A stretch of 64,000 nucleotides of DNA from Oscarella lobularis. Lineage: Eukaryota > Porifera > Homoscleromorpha > Homosclerophorida > Oscarellidae. Location of the stretch: contig NC_089192.1 in the NCBI RefSeq assembly GCF_947507565.1, positions 1,980,690 through 2,044,689 of the forward strand, in the 5' to 3' direction. Positions 24,617 to 35,427 of the stretch are shown piece by piece. Every line of letters begins with the position of its first letter. Position 1 is the stretch's first letter. Made by a program: the position numbers and the translations under genes. The notes under the pieces are model-generated. The model saw nothing but the letters and a program-made list of their open reading frames with translations. It had not been told where the DNA came from and ran no database searches.

Positions 24617-24994
24617 CTGCAATAGCGGCGGCGTACCGCTTCCGTTTGATTAAAATTAGACCAATCGGCGAGCGAGAATTTAATTGCGTTATACGCGTAG
24701 AAAAATAAATATTCCCCACGACGTGCAGGAGCCGGCTAAATTGGGCGTTAGACCGTGGAAAAGGGGATGCGTTTGAATAGAGATCAATAACGATGTCGAT
24801 TTAACTTGTAGAGACCTCGAACGCCGTCCGTTCGAATAATGTTTCGTAAAGCATCGAACGTGTTTCGGTATTGAGGTCGAGACGAGTCGAGACATTCGTT
24901 TACTAGATTTCGAGATCGTTTTGACGAGATCGAGGGGATATTGCAGTAGATTCGAGGCGAAACCACCGGTTACGAGGTTTTCTAGCCTCGCAAA
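24617..24994 (-). pseudogene. Decayed SLC25A32-like mitochondrial carrier
   Basis: Three pieces of one carrier repeat can be read only by changing frame. First is FARLENLVTGGF...YPLDLVKT, the PxDxxK carrier signature. Next is QYRNTFDALRNIIRTDGVRG followed by LYK. Then GLTPNLAGS..SWG, a shifted piece rich in YLFFYAYNAIKFSLADW, and a last shifted piece ending AAAIAG before a GTGAGA donor. The order matches the first third of mitochondrial folate/FAD carriers (SLC25A32 type). At least three indels and the lack of a start codon (a stop precedes FARLENL) mark it as a relic. No later carrier repeats were seen nearby. Confidence 0.7.
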
Positions 24995-25129
24995 GCCTTT
25001 TGTTCATGACGAAATGGAATCCTCGTCCGGGAAGCCGACGTCAATTTCCGGTCCCGGATAAGAGCACACGTGGGTGAGCAATAAACAAATAACCAAAAAC
25101 GTCTAACCAAAGAACAGATAAGAACGTAT

Positions 25130-27004
25130 TTAAGAAACGATAATAATCGAAGATTCGTCATCGACGAGCAGACGCTCGCTCGTTTTCCTCCCTCCGCCGG
25201 CAGCCCACCACTGCAGTTTCCCGGATGCCAATATCAAATATGTGGCAGCCCCAAATAAATTGATTTCTCCAATCAAAAAGAAGACATTCCGCCATTGAAT
25301 TTTTAAAGCCTAATAATACACACATAGATTATTAACATGTTTGCGATGACTTACATGGGATCCAGGTGGAGCGGAGGTCATCGCATTCGTCACATATGGA
25401 CTAAAAATTCCAGCGATTGTACCAAAAGTATTACTTATACCTAAAATAATGCCGGAGTAACGCGGAGCGATGTCCAAGTAGTTGATTCCTGCTCCGGAGA
25501 AGGTCACTCCACCGAGACTGACACCGAGACAAAGGTGCACTGTAGCAATTGTTTTGCTACTCGTATACGTTGCTAATATGGGAAAAATCGCCAGGCAAAT
25601 CATACCTTAATTAATCGATTACTTAAATAAATATTATTGATTTGTATTAGTAGTGTACCAAGGACTTGAGCCAATTTTCTAATTGCTGTTGTAGACATGA
25701 TGGATTTTCTTCTACAAATATCAACAAGCCAGCTAGAAATAACTATGACGACAACCATAAGCACATATGGAAGTGCAGAAAAAAACCCGTCCTTTAGAAA
25801 AAAACAATAGATTTAATAATAAGAAAAATGTAATCTACATCTGTTATATTGAAGTTGAGAACGTCGTTGAAGAAGGAGGGAAGACAGGTGAGAAGAGCGT
25901 AGTAGCCAAACAATCCACAGAAAGAATTAGTAAAAATAGCCCATACGGGCCACGAAGTGAATATCTCTCGGATTGGTATGCGAGTATCTGAGCCCTAAAG
26001 AATATAGAAGAAAATAATGATTTTATTTATTGATTGATTCTTGCTTTGAGAATGTTTTGTTCTGCTATTTCTCCCGCTACTTCTTCTGATATTTCTGTTT
26101 CGATGTAAATGCGCTCGGATGTGTCAATACGCGGATGTTTGTCCGGTGAATTGAAGGCGAAAAAAAGCCACGTGACCCACCACACGATCCCCAGACAACC
26201 TTTTGCGAAAAATAAAAAACAAATACCAATAAATATATAACAATTTATATATACCTAATACATAAAAGACGGAAGGCCACTTAGATCCGTGTGGGGGAGA
26301 GGGAAAACCGTGTTGACACAATAGGCCACTGATTGGCATGGCAACGATAGTGCCAAACATAGCTCCTTTAGTATTAATTAGTGATATAGAATTGATTATT
26401 AATTTTGTACCTACCTGAAAATGCTATGTTGCTCAATATTGTTCTTTCCAAGGGAGGAACCCAATGACTCAACATCTCAAACAAAGCAGGATAACTAACA
26501 CCCTTAATTTATTAAATGATTAATATTATTAAATTTGAATTGATTTATTTTACTTCGCCTATTCCTTCGCCTATTCGAATTGCGACTAAAAGCCAGGGAC
26601 TTTGGTAAGCGGCCAAGGGAGTCAATAGAGTGAGAATTGTCGTGCAAAGACAACCGATTCCAAAAACGTGTTTGCCGCCGTATTTTCGCGCCAAAAATCC
26701 TCCGGAATGTTCGTAATCGCGTACCCGTAGAAAAACGACGCAAGGACCACTCCTAATTAGGTCACGTGATATGGATCTAGACACACAAGTGTTCGAAAAC
26801 GCTTTTTTTTTCTTACCTTTTGTATTCGAAGACCACTTCAGTTCGGACTAAATAATAGAGTGACTAGATATCGCGAAGCGAATTGGGTGCGCCTACTTGC
26901 ATTCGAACGATCGCAACGCTCAGATTAACGCGCAAAGCGTAAACGTTAGCCAAGCCAAAAAAGGCGAGCAAAGCGAGGACATAGCGTGCCGGTGGATAGC
27001 GCAT
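25130..27004 (-). CDS. SLC17-type (sialin-like) anion transporter, one frameshift
   Basis: Ten exons on the minus strand: 27004-26897, 26847-26817, 26752-26554, 26502-26415, 26365-26255, 26199-26081, 25994-25839, 25791-25659, 25605-25355, 25309-25130. About 458 aa. The protein begins MRYPPARYVLALLAFFGLAN and continues with ALRVNLSVAIV, the first-helix signature of the family. It then shows FFYGYAITNIP / GGFLARKYGGK, GEGVSYPA, PLERTIL, and NYLDIAPRYSGIILGISNTF near the last helices. SLC17 members are major-facilitator anion transporters at lysosomal, vesicular or plasma membranes; substrate cannot be told. At about 26700-26706 one base is missing between FYGYAITNIP and GGFLARKYGG, so the frame breaks. 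The exon 6 donor is ambiguous: GTAGCG at 26080, or a GC donor 36 nt further. Confidence 0.85.
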
Positions 27005-27129
27005 TCGTTCAGCCGTTCGGTCACAGAGATGATAAGGGGTTAAAAGAGTTATGCGTGAGACTTTTGTGCGCCGCTTTCGGAACCACAAAGTACATTCTAA
27101 CACTAGCCTAAAGACGTCAAAGTGCAACT

Positions 27130-28580
27130 GACATCTTCAAAAGCATCTTATTTAATCTATGGTTCTACTCAGTGAGAAAGTACGATCACTTATAGCAACA
27201 AATTAATGAAGCGGCCCTGCTTTGAATAGGACTCTTGCTAGTAATGCGACGAAACTTTTTACCTTTCGATGTTGGTGATGACGACGTTGTCGAGTCCATT
27301 TCCACTAACGTTTGAGGATGCATTTGCGTAACGACGACAGATGGTACGGCCGTACGTAAAAGGCGTCTCGATCGAAAGTAATGAGGTAAACGCCTATTTC
27401 CTGCCCTAACGGCCTGAAAGTCTCCAGAGCTGCTAAGAATACCCTTTTCTGTGGATGTAACCTGAATCATCGCTTTCTATTCACTCATGTGATACTACAT
27501 ATTACTTCAGAAAAAAAATAGACCACTAGAAAGAGGGGCGTGTAAAGCTCATTTTGAGACTTGACTTCCAGTATGTCCTATGTAACTAAGGTAACAGTGC
27601 AGCCCTTGACGAACTCAGAAGACGGCCCCGCCACTTTTCTTTGCCTTCAACTGTACGTTTGAAACTTTTACATAGATCTTTTTAAACTAGGGGTTTGAAC
27701 CAAGGGCTACAACCAAAAGGCATGAATTCTAATCGGGGTTACGAGTTTTCGTTCGTTACAATTCCATCAATTAATAGATGAGACTGCGTAACAAAAATGC
27801 CAACTCAATTGCACAATAACTGTTGCTTAGAAACTCGAGTCAAAGTTCCTCGGAATGAAACTAATACAGTGTCGCTTTATCAATTGGGAGGCGTTGTAGC
27901 ACTAATATAACATGGTAGCTCTCTAATGCCCCGAGCTTCACTGCCTCTTGTGACGACACGCGTTCATTGGAACCACGTGCCCACGACAAACGGCTTTTCC
28001 TCCGACTACAAAGGGCGCTACAAGAGCCGCTCGCTCGACGAAACACACAATTAAATACCAATTTGAAACCGATAACCTAATCGAGGAGAAAATCTATCGT
28101 GGGCCAATTAATTAAAAAATTTTAGTGGGTTTAGTTACTAAAAATAAGTCCTGACTATCTTGATGCATGGTCGGGATGCGCTTGGGGAGCCGGCGGCCTA
28201 AGGGGTCACACACATACGAACATCTAAATAACTAACTGCGTAGAACTAGAAATTGAGACTACAATATCCCAACTCGCCTGCGACGTCCCTTTGCTCGGTT
28301 GAGCTGTCGATCTCGACTTTACTGAGAAATTCTGACGACACATCATGACATGCGAGCCGGCGTTGAGAAACTTCGCTGGATAAAGCGCGATCGTTGGTTT
28401 CTCATCCAAGTAGCAGGCGCAGCATTAGATCGAGTCGGCTGAGTCGGGAGAAAAGACGCACAAGACGCGAGGATTAGCGAGGTTTCTTTCGAAGAATACC
28501 ACTATGCTCATTAACAATCCCTGTAAGTTTTGTAAGGGCCAGCTGGTAGCATTCTCGTGGTTTCTTAGTGGGCACATTTC
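27130..28580. other. Intergenic, no supported gene
   Basis: Only short ORFs without domains. A minus-strand frame at 27470-27250 ends at a GTAAAA donor-like site and might be a 5' exon, but nothing ties it to the SLC17 gene. No repeats of note. Confidence 0.35.
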
Positions 28581-28584
28581 AAAG

Positions 28585-28825
28585 AAAAGGATTCTTCCGG
28601 TTAGTTTTCCATAGAAAAATGACCCCCCCCCCCCCCCCCCCCCCCCCCAGTCAGTTTTTCATGGAAAAATGATCCCCCGGGTCACTTTTCTATGGAAAAT
28701 TGACCCCATTAGGTGGACCTCTTTTTACAGGGGGGCATAGAAAAGTGACAGGGGTCATTGGAAAGGTGATCCGGGGGAGGGGTCATTTTTCCATGGAAAA
28801 CTGACCCGGGGGGTCACTCGTTTAG
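28585..28825. repeat. Poly-C tract and palindromic TTTTCCATGGAAAA repeats
   Basis: A C run of about 27 bases (28622-28648) lies inside repeated units of the form TTTTCCATGGAAAAATGACC followed by CCCGGG, alternating in direct and inverted orientation across 240 bp. The units are strongly self-complementary. No ORF is associated. Confidence 0.85.
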
Positions 28826-28841
28826 GGGGGTCTAAATTTTC

Positions 28842-29020
28842 ATGACAGGCCACAAGGGACCCTTCCTCCGCGCGAAGACCCTAAATCGGCCAAAAAATTC
28901 CCTCTCAAATCGACTGACGACATTTCAAAGGTCTGCAAAAGAAGAAATCGCTCAGAACGGTTCGAGTCACGTGCTCTTCGAGAAAAAGATACAGCCGGAA
29001 GACGACCAAAAAACCCCATT
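28842..29020 (-). repeat. Dispersed repeat, copy 1 (inverted counterpart at 58.2 kb)
   Basis: The reverse complement aligns with 58222-58410, including the shared GTCGTCTTCCGGCTGT, GATTTCTT and GGAAGGGTCCCTTGTGG blocks. A short frame is partly conserved in both (VVFRL..., VLSDFF.CR), so the repeat may once have been coding, or the match is a by-product of nucleotide identity. Confidence 0.65.
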
Positions 29021-29675
29021 TGGCAGCCTCGAACAATCGATAAAAGCCGTTTCGAGTGCCGCACGACACGCTGAGCACACGAAATCGGCGAAAGCAGACG
29101 ACTTCGTTTGTCAAAGTCGGTTTTTCTTACCTCCGCTTCTTTCTTCCTGTGCTGCGCGTTGCTTCGCAGCCTTTGCTCAAGCGTTGCGCAGCATCTAGCG
29201 CCTCATCGGAGTGTCGCTTTGCTTCTGGGTCTTGTGCAGCGACAGTTTCACTCGTTCGACTTGTAACCCACATACGGGAAGGTCTGACGTTTTAGTCGCC
29301 CGTCAATGCCCCGCCTTAGACGCTATGGAAGCCAAGACCTTTTATTTGTCGAAAAGGAAGAACGTCATGCACACAGCTAGAGTCAATACTGGTATTTCAA
29401 CACGGTTTACGCTCAAGGTGGTGAGGAATATGGGCGAACGGTGAGGCATGTGGGCGAACTCAGAATTAGTCAAATGACGCTGCATGCTAGGAAGCTATTC
29501 CGTTCTACAAAAGGTGGCCAAATACCAATAGGAAATATCCACTAACAGACCCCATACTTGAGGACTAATAAGTGCGCTCATCATGCATTTATGGAGAGAC
29601 GTCGGAGTCTGTTTGAAAAAGCAATTCTATTCCCCACGACGCAATTGATCTTTAAGTTAGTATCCGGTAGTACGG

Positions 29676-29683
29676 TATATAAG
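29676..29683 (+). promoter_or_regulatory. TATA box of the small secreted-protein gene
   Basis: TATATAAG lies 46 bp upstream of the ATG at 29729, a spacing that implies a short 5' UTR. Confidence 0.6.
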
Positions 29684-29728
29684 AAAGGAACTGAAGGCAC
29701 TCAGGTTATCTAAATCCTTCATTCACTC

Positions 29729-30104
29729 ATGGCAAGACAGATAGTAGTGGTGGCTTTCTTTGCCTGTTTCCTTCTACTTTCAACGTACGCCAGCCCGATC
29801 CAGGAGAAAGAAATGATTCATGTCATTCGTCGAGGACGATTGGCGACTACTTCACACTCAAAGTCTGTCCTAGAAGAAAAACAACCATTGAAAGATGTTA
29901 AAAGCAATGGAGCGAAAAACTGGGCAATCGCCGTCAATCGGAGCAACGCAACACTGTAAGGCACTAATGAAGAGAAATTTTTTTCGTTACACCGTAAGTG
30001 TTTGTTAAAGGGTTTGGGACGATACCGAAGGGGTGGATATCGTTTCTAACGTTCGTGTCGCCTTGGTGCCGCTAAGATTACATGCAATGTCTTCCAAAAG
30101 TTAA
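29729..30104 (+). CDS. Small secreted protein, no known family
   Basis: Two exons, 29729-29955 and 30011-30104, give 106 aa. If unspliced, the frame stops at the TAA inside GTAAGG after 76 aa; splicing at that GTAAGG to the acceptor GTTAAAG keeps the frame open for 31 more codons, which I prefer. The N-terminus is a clean signal peptide (MARQIVVVAFFACFLLLSTY then ASP). The mature part is short and basic, contains one RRGR site that could be a prohormone-type cleavage site, an N-glycosylation site (NRSNAT) and no cysteines. A TATA box sits just upstream. It could be a peptide precursor, but no repeats or amidation sites are seen. Confidence 0.55.
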
Positions 30105-30474
30105 GGCTCTGACTTGCATTGGAATCAAACTGCTTTGTAGGTTTACGGTCATTTTTTGTCGTTGCGTGTAACATAGAATCAAATTAGGATATATGTCTAG
30201 TTCCTGTGTTAAGTTTTACTTTCACCCACTGGACTGACTCATCGCTCTATTTGGTTCTCCTAAAACTCGCGCATTGCCTGAAACAGTTCTGTATGCCATA
30301 TCTTCACCATATACTACACTTTGCGGACACCATGCTGCATTTAATCTGCTTACCCAAAAGTAACTAGAATAGATGGCAATACAGCGTGCGCATAGCAACA
30401 CATAGATATACCACGAGAACGTCACAGCAGACTGCTAGTACGTTTTTTCATCACTTCATCTCTAACAGCAAGAT

Positions 30475-31612
30475 CTAACTAGAGCAAGACTTCCCAGCTG
30501 TACCGTTGCAACAACTGTGAACGGTAACGAACGTACTGTCATAGTAACCATCGTACGAGCCCCCGGCGCACGAATAGCAGACATTACTGCACCCGTCCTT
30601 TTTGTAGACAAACTTCAGAATCTGTGGCTTATTGTAATTCTGCTGAGTAAAAGTCAATTTTTGAGGAACGACGTCAAAACAGCTGTCGCCGCAGTCGCAA
30701 TATCCGCCACAGAGCGAGAATGAAACGGTGACGTTGTCCCAAGCTGGAGGATAAGTCAGGAAGAAGGTCATGTTGTCACTACTGTCGGGCGTTGTATAGA
30801 AGAATTCGCGGTCTGTGTTGCTGCCTGTTCCAACGTCTAAATTTGTACAGTTCTTCATCCAATTTTTAGGCAGCAGAGAATCGATGTCAATCCGAGGCTC
30901 GCCCGGAGTGAGATCCATTTCCGTGATGAGATCCTCGGTAGGATTAAACGTGCCCGATTTGCCGGGATGGTAGTGCTCCGCCCAGACAGGTATACCTGTC
31001 TCGGAGTGGGCCAAGACGGTCACGTTATCCGGTTGGGCGGACACGACTGTCTGCATTTTGGTGTACCACACGTCGACAGCGTACGACCAGAATTTCTTTG
31101 AGCCCAGATACTTCATGCCTGGACACACGTAATATCCAACGCACGTGTAGTCATCGGAGGCAAATCCCATCATTTCAGCAAAGCCAACCGGATAGCCGGT
31201 TAAGAATGTGTTTCTGCCTGTGTATTGGCAACGTTTACCGAGCTGAATGCTGAGTCTTCCCTTGTAGGGAAGACTTCCTGGAAGGGCGCCTGGAGGATCT
31301 GTCATGAGCACGTACATACCGTCAGCTATGCAAAGACAAGGGCGTTATAAATTAATTAGATTATACCCAGAGAGGAAGTGGATTTGTACCGATATACTGC
31401 CCCGTTTGATTGATGAAGGCTTTGTACTGGTGCTTGCCCTTGGCATCGACCCACCTCGAGACGTAGACTTCTGAAAGAGTAAGGCCTTCTTCGGTCGATG
31501 TGATGGTGCTCGAGAAGTTCGCCGGGAAGTTTGGGTAGATCAAGGCCACGGCTACTGCCGGAACAACAAAGGCCCAAAGAAGAAGGCTTTTGCGAATTGA
31601 ACGTGCTTGCAT
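30475..31612 (-). CDS. Orphan secreted or type II membrane glycoprotein
   Basis: Two exons, 31612-31390 and 31325-30475, sum to 1074 nt (357 aa) with phase 1 conserved across GTACAA...CATAG. The N-terminus has a basic cytosolic-type start followed by a hydrophobic helix (RSIRKSLLLWAFVVPAVAVA), so it is either a signal peptide or a type II anchor. The body contains several N-glycosylation sites (NQT, NVT, NCT, NMT) and Trp-rich motifs. The C-terminal 90 residues are Cys-rich (CGGYCDCGDSC, CSNVCYSC, CCNGTAGKSC). I do not recognise a family. No frameshift or stop interrupts it, and the C-terminal Cys content argues for an extracellular location. Confidence 0.75.
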
Positions 31613-31679
31613 TGATCAGCCCGATGAAAGGAAAGACAAAGGAATGACGCTGCTCACGCACTTACGGCCTCCTACCTTG

Positions 31680-32328
31680 TGACACAATGTCCTTGTGACA
31701 CGCGAGCTGCATTGATATAAATGCAACCGCAGTCACACCTCTAAAGCCGATCATATTTTTGGCGACGGTTTCTGCTTATGTTGTGAAGCGACGGAGGCTT
31801 ATCAGAAAACGTAGGAAAGGCGTCGACGGTATCAAAGGAAGTTCTAAGTAAACATATAACTCTCGAAACCGAAACTTGCCTGCTGATCGAGTATGCACCA
31901 TCGCAAATCCGTTCATCGTAGCGTGTCTGTGGAACTTGAGCATCTTTCTAGGTGAGGAACTCTGTTAGTCGTTTTATTCTCCACGGCGGAGCGGAACCAG
32001 GAAAAGTGAATCTCAGTCGTACGTATTATACGGGTTTTGTGAACCGCGTATTTCAGACATTTTGTCCGGCCGTTATAAGCATGGAAACCGACTAAATTAC
32101 GCACACGCAATCTCGGAATTTTCAAAAAAACTGGTCCGTGGCCATGGCCTGACTGTACGGCCTTGTTGGAATCTTTCCCCAAAACAGCCGACGGCAGGGT
32201 CATGAATATAGCTCTCGTTCACCCTGTGTTCCGAGTCAGCGTCATTCTGTGTACTCACTACTGCGAGAGAAATCCAGAACAAACCAAATACGGGGTTCAT
32301 GTTCGATCATGAAGCCCGTAACTAAAGG
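31680..32328. other. Intergenic with two ATACGGG palindromes
   Basis: No gene supported. Palindromes of the ATACGGG...CCCGTAT type lie at 32028-32050 and 32288-32322, the latter only a few bases from the LTR element insertion site. Confidence 0.4.
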
Positions 32329-32332
32329 CTTG

Positions 32333-32511
32333 TGTAACACGGCGTGGGGGAGGCGGCTTTGGATTTCTCCTTTATTCTAGCTTGCTCACACACAGATACA
32401 CGCGTTCAACTCTACGACTCTAACACGACTGTCCCAATTATCCTAACTACCAATCATATGTCTTCCTATTCCTACCTAATTAGCAACTACCCCCCACCCC
32501 CTACTGCTACA
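32333..32511 (-). repeat. 3' LTR (179 bp)
   Basis: Appears identical to 35428-35606. Ends TG/CA. Preceded on the element strand by a polypurine tract. Confidence 0.95.
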
Positions 32512-32736
32512 TCCCTCCCTTCTAAGTTTGGCGCGTCCCCTGCGCCACATCATCAGCATCTCAACACGACATACGTACAGCCCTCCAGCAATCCAGCTTC
32601 TCGTCGGCACCTCAGCATACAGCTCAGCTCAGCGCACAATCCCAGCTCACAGACTCGGACACACTCACAACACAGATACGAACACACACACAGTCACACG
32701 TTCTACGCTTACGACTACGACTCCCGGCTACAACAC

Positions 32737-35385
32737 TTACTGCTCGTCGTCGCTCTCGAAGTCGACAACGTAATCACGAAGCCTGACTGGCGGTCCAGCA
32801 TTTCGACGTGGTCTGGCTTCCACCATCGGCGCCGCTTCCGCTCCGTCTTCGTCTGCTTCCTCTCCCTCAGAATCCGGCTCGCTTTCCAGCTCTTCGTCTT
32901 CGTCGTTGATATCAGTCAGCTCGTCTTCCAGCAGTTCCACTAACGGATCCTCTCGTCGCCCTCGTGCCGCTATTCTCGCCTCCGGCTCCTCGAAAATCAC
33001 CTCGAAGTCGCCTTCATCTTCATCGTCTTCGGATTCGGAAACGGGGTCCCCTCGTCGTCGTCGCGATTCTTCTCTCTGCAGCGCCACCATCGAACTGCGG
33101 TCACACGCTTCCAAACGACCCATCTGTACGCGCTGCGCCGAACCACCTCCAATCGGCCGTATCTTCGCGTCAACGGCGTCGTAAACGCGCTCCACGACGA
33201 ACGGTCCTTCCCAATGACGCGACAGCTTCTCTGCCTGGCCTCGCTTCACGCTCGGGACGTAAAGGTAAACGACGTCGCCCTCTTCGAATGCCGAAACCTC
33301 ACTCATTCGCTCATCGTAGCTTCGTTCGCGCTCGGCTTTCATAACAGCAATTCTCTTCGTCGCTAGCGCTCCGCCCGGCTTTTCGGCTGATCCCTTAGCG
33401 TGTCTCTTTGGAGATTCCTTTGCGTGATCCTCAGCTGCAGCCGATTCCCGTTTTGCTCCGACGACCATTTTGGGACGAGATAGCTGGCCTGCGGCTCTCT
33501 TCGATTCGCGACTCTTGACCGACGAAGCATTCGACGCTCTTTTCGTCACCTCTTCGGCGAAGACCTTCCGATTCCCTTTGATCACTCGTTTTGCCTGCTT
33601 CCGCGACGCTCTCAGATCTTCAATCTCTTCCTGAAGCTCGCTGCACTTCCTCTTCGCTCTTGCTCTCGACTCCTCGAGACTCTTCCGTGCTTTGACTTCG
33701 TCATCATACGCGGCTTGCATCCTTCGACATTGAAGCTGAAGATCTTTCACCGCCTTAGCTAGATCATCAGACACTTTTCTGGATCCCTCCAACCGGCAAC
33801 GCATCTCCTTCAATTCTTTATCAGCGCGACTCCTCTGCTTAACCAGCTCCTTTTTAGCGCGTAGCTCTTCGCTCACCGTCTCTTGCAGCGTTTCGAGTTG
33901 TCGGGCAAAGCTTCCCAGCATTCGCCCATCCACTTTTGCTACCAGCTCTTCTCTCGGCGGTGTCGGCGTCTCCAAACTGATCCTTCCTGCATTCCACCAT
34001 AGCTCTCCTGTTCCCGTGTCGATCTTTACACCGCGCGGCCTCATGAAATCAAGTCCAATAATTGGGTTCGCCAAAAGAGCGCTCGTTACCCAAAACTCGT
34101 GTCTCGCTTCCAGCTCGCCAATCTTCACTACCATTTCGCAGCAGCCGATAATCGGAATCTCTCCTCCTGCAGCCGCTCGTACTATGCTTCGTGGGGTCGC
34201 CAGCTTCATCGCATTTTTGTCAGCGAACGAACGCGAGCACAATGAAACAGTTGCGCCGGTATCAATCAGGTAGGCGGCGTGAGACGTGCCAATTTTTCCT
34301 ACCGCGATAAGCGGATCGACGACGGCGCACGCGATGATCGGCCCGTTTGCTTCGCCTCGTCGCGTTTCCACATTCACAACCGAAACCTTGTGTTCCGTGA
34401 TCCCTCCGTTTCCTTGCCGCTTTTCTCTCGGACATTGCCTCGCAATGTGGCCTACTTCGTTGCAATTGAAACAACGGCGCCCGTCTCGCACAGAACAATT
34501 TCCAACGTAATGCCCGGTCTGTCCGCAACGGTAGCAAACCTGCTCGCCCGCATTCAACGATTCTGCTGCGTTCGATGTCGGCAGCGCTCTTCCCAGCGCG
34601 ATCTGTTCGATTAACAGCTCCAGACGTGTCATTCGCTCATGCAGGTCGGCGCCGTCACTTTCAGCACCAACCGAAGCCACTCGTCTCTTGCCAACGACAC
34701 CTCTCGACAGGGCGGCGGCGGCGCGAAATCCGCCTTGTTGACTTCCACGCAGCGGCGGTCGTCGTTCCCATCCCGGTCGCGCGGCAGCAGCGTCTTCTTC
34801 TTCCCGGCGGCGATCTTCCAGCAAACGCAAGTCCTCCGTTTTCTCTATTGTCGCTTCGAACGTGGCGGGCGGATTCACTTCCAATTCATATCGCAGCGAG
34901 CTCGGCAGTCCGGCGACAAAACGTTGCATCAGCTGATCTTCTCTCGTTGCTCGGTCGAGCGTCGGCATTGCGCGTTCCAGTAGCTTCTCCAGGTCGTGCG
35001 CGTATTCATCCACTGATTCACACCCGCGTCGGAATTTTCGCGCCTCCAGAAGTCGGTGCGCGTGCATTCTTTTCTCCCGCGTATTCGTCCCGAAAACTTT
35101 TCTCAATGCGGCGACGAGGTCGTCGTAGCCTTCAATTTCTTGCTCCTCGCAGTGCTCAAACACTACCCAAGCGCGGTCCTTCAGGTAGGTCGGCAAATAC
35201 AGAAGGCGAGCGTCAGCGTCCCATCCGTACGCCGTCGCGCAAACCTCGAACCGCCGGAGCCAGCGGTCGAAGTTGCCGTCGCCGAATTTCTCAATCTTTA
35301 TTGCGTCGCGATTAACGACGCGGACGATCGGCCGCGCAGCGGCTGCAGCGGCGTTGGCGTCGGCGTTTTCGTCGTTTTCATCCAT
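32737..35385 (-). CDS. Gag-protease-coiled coil-GPY/F fusion protein of LTR element
   Basis: An 882-aa ORF from the ATG at 35385 (MDENDENADAN); an in-frame TTG lies 42 nt upstream. Order: Retrotrans_gag-like domain (about 25-220), two CCHC zinc knuckles (CYRCGQTGHYVGNC and CFNCNEVGHIARQC, about 280-325), a retropepsin-like domain with IDTGAT and IIGLDFM (about 370-470), a long charged coiled coil (about 490-630), a basic Lys/Arg/Ala linker, then an integrase C-terminal GPY/F-type module (EGDVVYLYV...HWEGPFVVERVYD, about 690-760), and a Glu/Asp-rich tail. In autonomous relatives RT, RNase H and integrase core lie between protease and GPY/F; here the coiled coil occupies that place without breaking the frame. 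It probably forms particles and binds nucleic acid but cannot copy itself. Confidence 0.9.
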   Translation of the reverse strand: MDENDENADANAAAAAARPIVRVVNRDAIKIEKFGDGNFDRWLRRFEVCATAYGWDADARLLYLPTYLKDRAWVVFEHCEEQEIEGYDDLVAALRKVFGTNTREKRMHAHRLLEARKFRRGCESVDEYAHDLEKLLERAMPTLDRATREDQLMQRFVAGLPSSLRYELEVNPPATFEATIEKTEDLRLLEDRRREEEDAAAARPGWERRPPLRGSQQGGFRAAAALSRGVVGKRRVASVGAESDGADLHERMTRLELLIEQIALGRALPTSNAAESLNAGEQVCYRCGQTGHYVGNCSVRDGRRCFNCNEVGHIARQCPREKRQGNGGITEHKVSVVNVETRRGEANGPIIACAVVDPLIAVGKIGTSHAAYLIDTGATVSLCSRSFADKNAMKLATPRSIVRAAAGGEIPIIGCCEMVVKIGELEARHEFWVTSALLANPIIGLDFMRPRGVKIDTGTGELWWNAGRISLETPTPPREELVAKVDGRMLGSFARQLETLQETVSEELRAKKELVKQRSRADKELKEMRCRLEGSRKVSDDLAKAVKDLQLQCRRMQAAYDDEVKARKSLEESRARAKRKCSELQEEIEDLRASRKQAKRVIKGNRKVFAEEVTKRASNASSVKSRESKRAAGQLSRPKMVVGAKRESAAAEDHAKESPKRHAKGSAEKPGGALATKRIAVMKAERERSYDERMSEVSAFEEGDVVYLYVPSVKRGQAEKLSRHWEGPFVVERVYDAVDAKIRPIGGGSAQRVQMGRLEACDRSSMVALQREESRRRRGDPVSESEDDEDEGDFEVIFEEPEARIAARGRREDPLVELLEDELTDINDEDEELESEPDSEGEEADEDGAEAAPMVEARPRRNAGPPVRLRDYVVDFESDDEQ

Positions 35386-35427
35386 CTCTTCGGAGCGTGC
35401 GAGGTCGAATCGCTGTCCTGTCACCAA

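Noticed and set aside
26481-26560. Second frameshift in the SLC17 gene at the GEGIGE/GVSYPA junction
   Set aside because: On rechecking, the donor is GAA/GTAAAA in phase 0 and the next exon starts GGTGTTAGT, which joins without any shift.
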